64,000 bases of DNA from Haloglomus litoreum (lineage in GTDB: Archaea > Halobacteriota > Halobacteria > Halobacteriales > Haloarculaceae). This document shows, piece after piece, positions 59,182 through 64,000 of this stretch (position 1 is the first letter of the stretch; each line of letters starts with the position of its first letter). The stretch is taken from positions 434,001 through 498,000 of the forward strand of contig NZ_CP119988.1 in assembly GCF_029338515.1 (NCBI RefSeq). The letters run 5' to 3'. The position numbers and the translations under genes are program-made. The notes beneath the pieces are model-generated. The model saw only the letters and a list, made by a program, of their open reading frames with translations. It had not been told where the DNA came from and did not search any database.

Positions 59182-59778
59182 TTACACACTCATCGCTTCC
59201 CCAATCCGCCCCTCGGTCGGCGCGGCGAGATACGGCTCGATCGCCGAGTAATCACTCCACCCGCCGACGGCCATCATCGTCCGGACGTCGACCTGCCGCT
59301 CGACGAGATGATACGTCGCCCACGACCGCCGGAGGTCGTGACTCGACACTTCCCGCCACCGATCGGGCTGAGAAGCCTCCTCGGCAACCTCTGCAGCGGC
59401 CTCCTTCACCCACCGGCGCACACTCGATTTCGAGACCTGCACCCACGCCTCACCAGTCTCCCGCCCGCGCTCCCGTGAGAACCGCCGGACGTTCGCCTCG
59501 ACCGGCTCGGGCATCCAGGCGTCCCGCACCTTCGGCGCCCCACCCGAGGTGTTCTTGCCCCGGACCTCGAGGAACCAGCACTCACCTTTCTCACTCCAGC
59601 GTAACTCGGCATCCCCAGGATACGCCACCTCGTCGGCCCGCAACCCACACCGCCCCATCAGCTGCAGCGCAATCTCTCGTTCCCAATCCGACCGAGCCGC
59701 GGCCGCTTCGAGCTGGTCGAGTTCCTCACGATCGAGCCAGCACTTCGTCACGGCCCCGCCATCGTCCAGGCGAACCAT
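59182..59778 (-). CDS. Tyrosine recombinase, short form (198 aa)
   Basis: Arg in GRCGLRADEVAYPGDAELRW, H-X-L-R in VSSHDLRRSWATYHLVERQV and Tyr183 in SDYSAIEPYLAAP. The N-terminal core-binding domain is nearly absent, as in some haloarchaeal mobile-element recombinases. It lies convergent with the restriction gene, 18 bp apart. A degraded copy of its C-terminus is found at 55915-56165. Probably mobilised the enzyme gene. Confidence 0.88.
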   Translation of the reverse strand: MVRLDDGGAVTKCWLDREELDQLEAAAARSDWEREIALQLMGRCGLRADEVAYPGDAELRWSEKGECWFLEVRGKNTSGGAPKVRDAWMPEPVEANVRRFSRERGRETGEAWVQVSKSSVRRWVKEAAAEVAEEASQPDRWREVSSHDLRRSWATYHLVERQVDVRTMMAVGGWSDYSAIEPYLAAPTEGRIGEAMSV

Positions 59779-59930
59779 GGCCGGGTTTGCAGGCCAATGC
59801 GTCTAGTTCTTTCGCCGGTCCGCCCCGATATCCAGTGGAAACGGGGGGGTAGCTGGGGAGTAATAGACGAGTTGTCTACCAACCCGATTACGAGATAGGA
59901 AACGCTCAGTCAGTGATAGGTTTCAGAAAC

Positions 59931-59957
59931 CGTGCTGAATACAGTGCGCATCTACAC
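59931..59957 (-). repeat. Cassette repeat R13, left box (inverted)
   Basis: In minus orientation GTAGATGCGCACTG then TATTCAGCACGG. Closes the inverted unit that carries the DUF7344-like gene. Confidence 0.7.
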
Positions 59958-60010
59958 CATGCCTACGAGTGGTAATTCTCCGGCGCACCGTCTCGGTGAC
60001 CCGACTCGTT

Positions 60011-60430
60011 TCAGCCTGAGTGAGAGGAATACGGTTGGTTGGAGAGCATCGCGGCCAGTTCGGTCAGCAGTGCCTCTGCCGAATCATGACCCCGGTATCG
60101 GATGTGGTGAGTACGAGTGTCGTGCTCAATCCACCTGTTCGATTCGAGCTTCGGGAGGTGTGTGTGCGTCAGTTCGAGAACGACTCGCTCTCGGTCCATC
60201 TCAGGGACGCGCCGGGTAATGTGCTCGGCCACCTCCTCCAGCGTGGCTGTATTCGTTGCTTCGATGTTCTCGAAATAGTGGATGACCTCCCGACGGAGGT
60301 GATGACGAAGGGTATCCAGCAACCTGTCCATCATCTGGGCCTTATCCGGATAACACGCTGTATGTGACACGGTGACATTACTATTGGTGTAGAACAGTGA
60401 TAATTCCTCCGCCCATTCCAAATCGACCAT
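60011..60430 (-). CDS. DUF7344-like HTH protein
   Basis: 139 residues from ATG at 60430 (an inner ATG at MMDRLLDTLRHHLRREVIHY is possible). The core RLLDTLRHHLRREVIHYFEN then LEEVAEHITRRVPEMD then VLELTHTHLPKLESNRWIEH fits haloarchaeal DUF7344 winged helices. Reads away from R14 and toward R13, as the forward cassettes do. Probable regulator. Confidence 0.78.
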   Translation of the reverse strand: MVDLEWAEELSLFYTNSNVTVSHTACYPDKAQMMDRLLDTLRHHLRREVIHYFENIEATNTATLEEVAEHITRRVPEMDRERVVLELTHTHLPKLESNRWIEHDTRTHHIRYRGHDSAEALLTELAAMLSNQPYSSHSG

Positions 60431-60757
60431 ACGGTTGAGACCGATTTGCGGACTACACCCTCTGTATCGGTCACGCTCAAACTGTCACTTTGCGAGATGG
60501 TAAGTGGATTGTCCCTCGCTCCGGGTCCGAGTAGTCCCACAACTCGGCTACCCGCAACCGTGTAGACAGCCCACCAGTCGGAAACGATGAGCACCATACG
60601 ACGCGTCGCACAGCAGGCCTGTCAACGACCAACCTCTCGGGGCCACGAACGACGCCAGACAATTTCTCAGCGGAATCGTTGAATTGCACCGGCCGTTGAA
60701 CAGCGCCATGAAAATTTTCACGAAATTTTTTATTTGCTATGGCCGTACGCCGAGCCG
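60431..60757. other. Intergenic interval with R14 and Fic promoter
   Basis: 327 bp. Contains R14 and, near the right end, an AT-rich palindromic GAAAATTTTC and TTTTTTATTTGC, a likely TATA box about 26 bp before the Fic ATG. No gene seen on either strand. Confidence 0.55.
60452..60488 (-). repeat. Cassette repeat R14, right box (inverted)
   Basis: In minus orientation: TGACAGTTTGAGCGTG then ACCGATACAGAGGGTG. Bases of the right box are almost all kept. Confidence 0.75.
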
Positions 60758-62026
60758 ATGAAAGACGGCTATGATTTGGCTGATTCAGCGCCGGGTCAGT
60801 ACATGCCGTTGCGAGAGGACAAGCAGCTGTCGAAGGCGTATTTTCCGGATCGGCTCCCACCGTCGCTCACGTTGTCCGATGACGTAGTCGAGGCGTATGG
60901 CGACGCGATGTGGGCGCTGGGCCGCCTCGACGGATTGGGAAGCGAAGTCTCGAACCCGGGCGCGGTGTTCGGTTCCTTCGTCTACAAGGAGGCCGAACAG
61001 TCCTCGCAGGTCGAGGGGACGGCGGTGACGCTCTCGGATATCTACCGATTCGAGGTCGAGGGCGCCCAGCTCGGCGAGGGACAGCCGACCGACGAGTACG
61101 AAGCCGACGTGCGAGAGGCGCGTAACTACATCCGGGCACTCGACGAGGCGGTCGACTACCTCACGACCGCTGGTCGGTCGCGCGAGAACCTCACCGCCGA
61201 ACTGATCAAACAGCTCCATGCGACGCTGCTCTCGGGCGGGCGGACCGACGAGCCGGACCCACTGCCTGGAGCGTATCGCCCGGACTTTGCGGTCATCCAA
61301 GAGTCGAATCCGAACGCCCTCGGAACACGCATCCGATTCGTCCCGCCGAAAGCGGAGATGGTCCCGCGGCTGATGGACAACCTCGAGGAGTATCTGCAGT
61401 CGGGCAGTCGGTGGCCGCCACTGATCGATATCGCGGTCGCACACTACCAGTTCGAGACGATTCATCCATTCAAGGACGGCAACGGTCGGGTAGGGCGACT
61501 GCTGGTGGTGCTGATGCTTCTGGCGATGGATTTACTCCACTATCCGATGCTCTACCTGAGTTCCTACATCGAGCGCCACCGCGACGAGTACGCCGATCGG
61601 CTACTGGCCGTGAGCGAGCAGGGCGACTGGGAGGCGTGGTTGCAGTTCTTCCTCCGGGGCATCCGCGAGCAGGCCACGGAGGCGTTCGTCCGCGCGAAAC
61701 TCCTGCTTCAGCTCCGTCACGAGTACGACCAGCAGTATGCCGCCGCCCCGAAGTCCGTCCAGCGGCTCATGGCGGCGCTGTTCGAGGAGCCGTACTTCTC
61801 GGTCACCGAGGCAGCCGACATGATCGAGATGACCTACCAGAGCGCGAACAACGCCGTTGGGGAGCTGGAAGCGGACGGCGTCATCCGAGAGATAACGGGG
61901 AACCAGCAGAACCGCGTCTTTCGGGCCGAGGAGGTCATGGAGATCGTTGAGCGACCGGCCGAGGCGCTGCCGGCCGACGACGACCTGGTAGACGTGGAAG
62001 CGGCGTGGACGCTCCCAGAGCGGTGA
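60758..62026 (+). CDS. Fic/DOC-family protein (AMPylase-like), class II
   Basis: 422 residues from ATG at 60758. The N-terminal helix has the inhibitory motif S82-X3-E86-G87 (in EQSSQVEGTAV), the class II arrangement. Catalytic loop HPFKDGNGRVGR starts at about residue 236. A C-terminal winged helix follows (FSVTEAADMIEMTYQSANNA, then VGELEADGVIREITG). Fic proteins attach AMP or similar groups to targets. Intact motifs imply an active enzyme. Confidence 0.9.
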   Translation: MKDGYDLADSAPGQYMPLREDKQLSKAYFPDRLPPSLTLSDDVVEAYGDAMWALGRLDGLGSEVSNPGAVFGSFVYKEAEQSSQVEGTAVTLSDIYRFEVEGAQLGEGQPTDEYEADVREARNYIRALDEAVDYLTTAGRSRENLTAELIKQLHATLLSGGRTDEPDPLPGAYRPDFAVIQESNPNALGTRIRFVPPKAEMVPRLMDNLEEYLQSGSRWPPLIDIAVAHYQFETIHPFKDGNGRVGRLLVVLMLLAMDLLHYPMLYLSSYIERHRDEYADRLLAVSEQGDWEAWLQFFLRGIREQATEAFVRAKLLLQLRHEYDQQYAAAPKSVQRLMAALFEEPYFSVTEAADMIEMTYQSANNAVGELEADGVIREITGNQQNRVFRAEEVMEIVERPAEALPADDDLVDVEAAWTLPER

Positions 62027-62044
62027 CGCCAGTGAGGGTGGCCT

Positions 62045-62407
62045 TCAGGGAGCCGTATCCTCGGCGACGAGCTGGCGGAACTGTTGCTCCCCGGAGGTAC
62101 CATCGCCGGGCGCTCTTGCCCCGCTACTGGGCGCCCAGTCGTTGACTGACTTGAGCAGCACGGGCGACGCCTCTTCTTGCCCATCCGAGGGCGCCTCCCG
62201 AACCACTGCGGGCACGGGACCGTCCGCATCCGGCCGATGCACCCGCCGCGTCCCGTCCGCGTCGGGCGCGGCGCCGGCGCCGTTCGCGAGCGCGGCCTGA
62301 TTCGTACACCCCGGACACGCATGGAGCGCATCGTCCTGGTCGCCGAACACGCGTGCGTAGGCCATACTGACGGTTGCTCCACACCCCTGGCACTCAGCAG
62401 AAGGCAT
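62045..62407 (-). CDS. DUF7563-like small zinc-finger protein (120 aa)
   Basis: MPSAECQGCGATVSMAYARV then FGDQDDALHACPGC: two CXXC pairs of a zinc finger, as in the DUF7563 haloarchaeal family. A variable tail follows. ATG at 62407. Convergent with the Fic gene. Confidence 0.72.
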   Translation of the reverse strand: MPSAECQGCGATVSMAYARVFGDQDDALHACPGCTNQAALANGAGAAPDADGTRRVHRPDADGPVPAVVREAPSDGQEEASPVLLKSVNDWAPSSGARAPGDGTSGEQQFRQLVAEDTAP

Positions 62408-62517
62408 AGCCCGCCGTGACGGGGCACGCCGAAAACCCCCGCCCGCCGAGTGACGGCTGTCCGGACGATGTCAAAACGGGATAGGGCTTTAGTGCGGGTC
62501 CAGCCGTCCCCCTGTCC

Positions 62518-62721
62518 ATGAGCCAGGCCGCGCCACTGGTCCTGCTCGGGTCGCGCCGCATCCAACAGACGGGCAACAGCCACGCCGTCACCATCCCGAC
62601 CGAGGCTCTCGAAGCGATGGGTGTCGAGAAAGGCGACGAGGTGCTGTTGACCTACGACCGCGAGAACGAGCAGTTGCAGATCGAGCACGACACGGACGCG
62701 TTCTTCGGAACATCACAGTAG
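62518..62721 (+). CDS. AbrB/SpoVT-type DNA-binding protein
   Basis: 67 residues. LGSRRIQQTGNSHAVTIPTE then ALEAMGVEKGDEVLLTYDRE is the swapped-hairpin AbrB fold (MazE/antitoxin-like). It usually pairs with a toxin; the next gene at 62827 is not a known toxin. Could also be a simple regulator. Confidence 0.82.
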   Translation: MSQAAPLVLLGSRRIQQTGNSHAVTIPTEALEAMGVEKGDEVLLTYDRENEQLQIEHDTDAFFGTSQ

Positions 62722-62793
62722 GCCAGTCCGCCATCTTCCGCCTCGACCTCGAGGCCATCTCGACTGGCACAGCTCCATTCCACCTGAGGACAG

Positions 62794-62800
62794 ATATAAT
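62794..62800 (+). promoter_or_regulatory. TATA box for the 98-aa gene
   Basis: ATATAAT, about 30 bp before the ATG at 62827, the distance expected for a leaderless haloarchaeal transcript. A palindromic TTTCGGCCGAAA follows. Confidence 0.5.
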
Positions 62801-62826
62801 GGATTTCGGCCGAAAGCCGGGGATGG

Positions 62827-63123
62827 ATGTCAAAGACAGTCTATCTCATTATTCCAAAAGAGAAGGCTGCCAGGGTGATCGAAACCAAGCATTCCAAGTA
62901 CGAGGTATATTCTGAAAGCTCGGATACAATCAAGATACGGCACTCAACGAATCATGGTTGGCGGGCGACACTAACCGACTACAAGTACACGGGCGAACGA
63001 ATCGAGTTCCCCGACGGGAGCGTAGAGACGGGCGTGGTTGGGACGAAGATGAGCTACGATACCGATATTTCCTCGTCTGTACTCGACGACACGCTCTCAG
63101 AGTACATCGAAATCGAGCCATGA
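62827..63123 (+). CDS. Hypothetical protein (98 aa), beta-rich
   Basis: MSKTVYLIIPKEKAARVIET, then YEVYSESSDTIKIRHSTNHG and YTGERIEFPDGSVETGVVGT. A small, mostly beta protein with locally lower GC. Downstream of an AbrB-like gene by 105 bp, so toxin pairing is a possibility but no toxin family is recognised. Confidence 0.6.
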   Translation: MSKTVYLIIPKEKAARVIETKHSKYEVYSESSDTIKIRHSTNHGWRATLTDYKYTGERIEFPDGSVETGVVGTKMSYDTDISSSVLDDTLSEYIEIEP

Positions 63124-63136
63124 CCTCTCTCGACTA

Positions 63137-63871
63137 TTAGTCCGCCCCAACTGACACACCGCCCGCCACGTCGAGCGACACCTCCCCGGCGAACGAGCAG
63201 TCCTCAGCAGAACACTGCACCGTCACCCCACTGACCGCGTCCACCCGCGGTCCCTGCAACAGCCCGACACCGATAGCGCGCCCACAGTCCGGGCACGACA
63301 CCGGCTCCAGTTCGCGTGGCCGATGCCGCCGGGCACAGTCCATACAGGCTCGCTTCGCCGGATACACCGCGTTCACCCGGACGATACGATACTCCACGTC
63401 GGTCGTCCCGTTGCACCCACCACACGCGGGCTGCGCTTCTCCGCGGGCCGCAGCGACGGGCTCGGGGAAGTGATACACGTCCGAACTCCCGGTCGTCCGA
63501 CACACGACCCATGGTACCTGCGTGACCAACTCCTCGAGTGATTCCAGTGCGTACCGCCGGTCTGCCTCGTACCAGTTGGCGGCCTCGAGGACGTGGACGC
63601 CCGCCTCCTGCCGGTCGGCATAGGTCTCGAGGAGCAACCCACACGCGGTCGCGTCACCCTGGCCGCTCGTCCGAACCCGCACCGCGTGCTTGTGCTGGCG
63701 GGCGTCGGGCGTGTGCTGGAGGTCCTGTTCGACGACCTCCTGGACGGCCCAGGTCCGCCGGTCGCCGTTGATCACCACGAGGTCGTCCGCGGTGAGTCCG
63801 GTGAGCGTCTCGGCGAGCGCCGGCGCGACGGGCTGGGTGTCCACACCGTCGGGGAGCTGGTCGCCGTCCAT
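63137..63871 (-). CDS. Zinc-binding haloarchaeal protein (244 aa)
   Basis: MDGDQLPDGVDTQPVAPALA at the start; the middle is beta-rich (WAVQEVVEQDLQHTPDARQH); then ACGGCNGTT, RACMDCARRH, CPDCGRAIGVG and CSAEDCSF provide several cysteine pairs. Such proteins occur in haloarchaeal mobile elements. The ATG is 2 bp from the upstream partial gene's stop. No function known. Confidence 0.7.
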   Translation of the reverse strand: MDGDQLPDGVDTQPVAPALAETLTGLTADDLVVINGDRRTWAVQEVVEQDLQHTPDARQHKHAVRVRTSGQGDATACGLLLETYADRQEAGVHVLEAANWYEADRRYALESLEELVTQVPWVVCRTTGSSDVYHFPEPVAAARGEAQPACGGCNGTTDVEYRIVRVNAVYPAKRACMDCARRHRPRELEPVSCPDCGRAIGVGLLQGPRVDAVSGVTVQCSAEDCSFAGEVSLDVAGGVSVGAD

Positions 63872-63873
63872 GC

Positions 63874-64000
63874 TCAGTCCCCACCGATGGCGTCCGGGTC
63901 GGCCTCGTACAATCGCCGGGAGAGCCCGTTGCTGGGTGGTTGCCGTAACTCGAGGCCGTGCTTCTCGGCGGCCCGATACACCGTCCGCTTCGAGACGTCG
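63874..64000 (-). CDS. Winged-helix/HTH protein, C-terminal part only
   Basis: Enters from the right edge: DVSKRTVYRAAEKHGLELRQ then PPSNGLSRRLYEADPDAIGG, ending in TGA at 63874. The helix-turn-helix (VSKRTVYRAAEKHGL) is clear. The start lies outside the window. Likely heads an operon with the zinc-binding gene. Confidence 0.6.
   Translation of the reverse strand, partial: DVSKRTVYRAAEKHGLELRQPPSNGLSRRLYEADPDAIGGD

Overview
The window is haloarchaeal DNA: high GC, strongly acidic predicted proteins, Tat-type lipoprotein signals, many TGATG/ATGA gene overlaps, a Cdc6/Orc1 protein and several families seen mainly in Halobacteria (DUF7351-type HTH, DUF7123, DUF5518, DUF7344-like, DUF7563-like). 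The genus cannot be fixed from the sequence.

Region 1 (1-20.7 kb) is very GC-rich and looks like ordinary chromosome. It opens with the assimilatory nitrate cluster: the end of nasA, a MobA-type molybdenum-cofactor gene with an unusually long tail, ferredoxin-nitrite reductase and an MFS transporter. Stand-alone genes follow: regulators, a MutS-family ATPase, a methyltransferase, hydrolases, a glyoxalase-fold dioxygenase, a rhodanese/metallo-beta-lactamase fusion and small membrane proteins.

Region 2 (20.7-28.2 kb) is a worn accessory segment. A stress-type gene set (HxlR regulator, FMN reductase, DUF7351 regulator, MFS pump, DoxX, DsbA/FrnE-like protein) lies among pseudogenes: a transposase fragment, an aldo/keto reductase stub, an ATP-grasp remnant and a glutathione-transferase/citrate-synthase chimera. 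Two genes share a 35-bp upstream element.

Region 3 (28.2-33.7 kb) resembles the integration and control end of a provirus or integrative plasmid: a tyrosine integrase, a tightly overlapping leftward operon of small zinc-ribbon proteins, and two small winged-helix genes behind matching 23-bp operator-like sites.

Region 4 (33.8-46.6 kb), lower in GC, is the most unusual part. A dispersed two-box repeat lies between almost every gene or small group of genes. Complete copies keep exactly 66 bp between their boxes although the centre is not conserved. Half copies bracket single genes as right box - gene - left box. A frameshifted tyrosine recombinase sits between two outward-facing right boxes. 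This looks like an integron-like array of lipoprotein, small membrane and CPBP-protease genes. A further inverted unit lies at 59.9-60.5 kb. An intact IS6-type element has split a peroxiredoxin gene in this region.

Region 5 (46.6-64 kb) has an Orc1/Cdc6 gene with a possible origin, a second Orc1 remnant, and defence-type genes: an HSDR_N-like nuclease, an XPB-like helicase followed by four small genes (three winged-helix proteins and a probable HEPN protein), a type IIG restriction-modification enzyme with an integrase gene on one side and an integrase remnant on the other, a Fic protein and an AbrB-like protein. The helicase-HEPN operon is the best candidate for an undescribed defence system; the two-box cassette array is the best candidate for an undescribed mobile platform.
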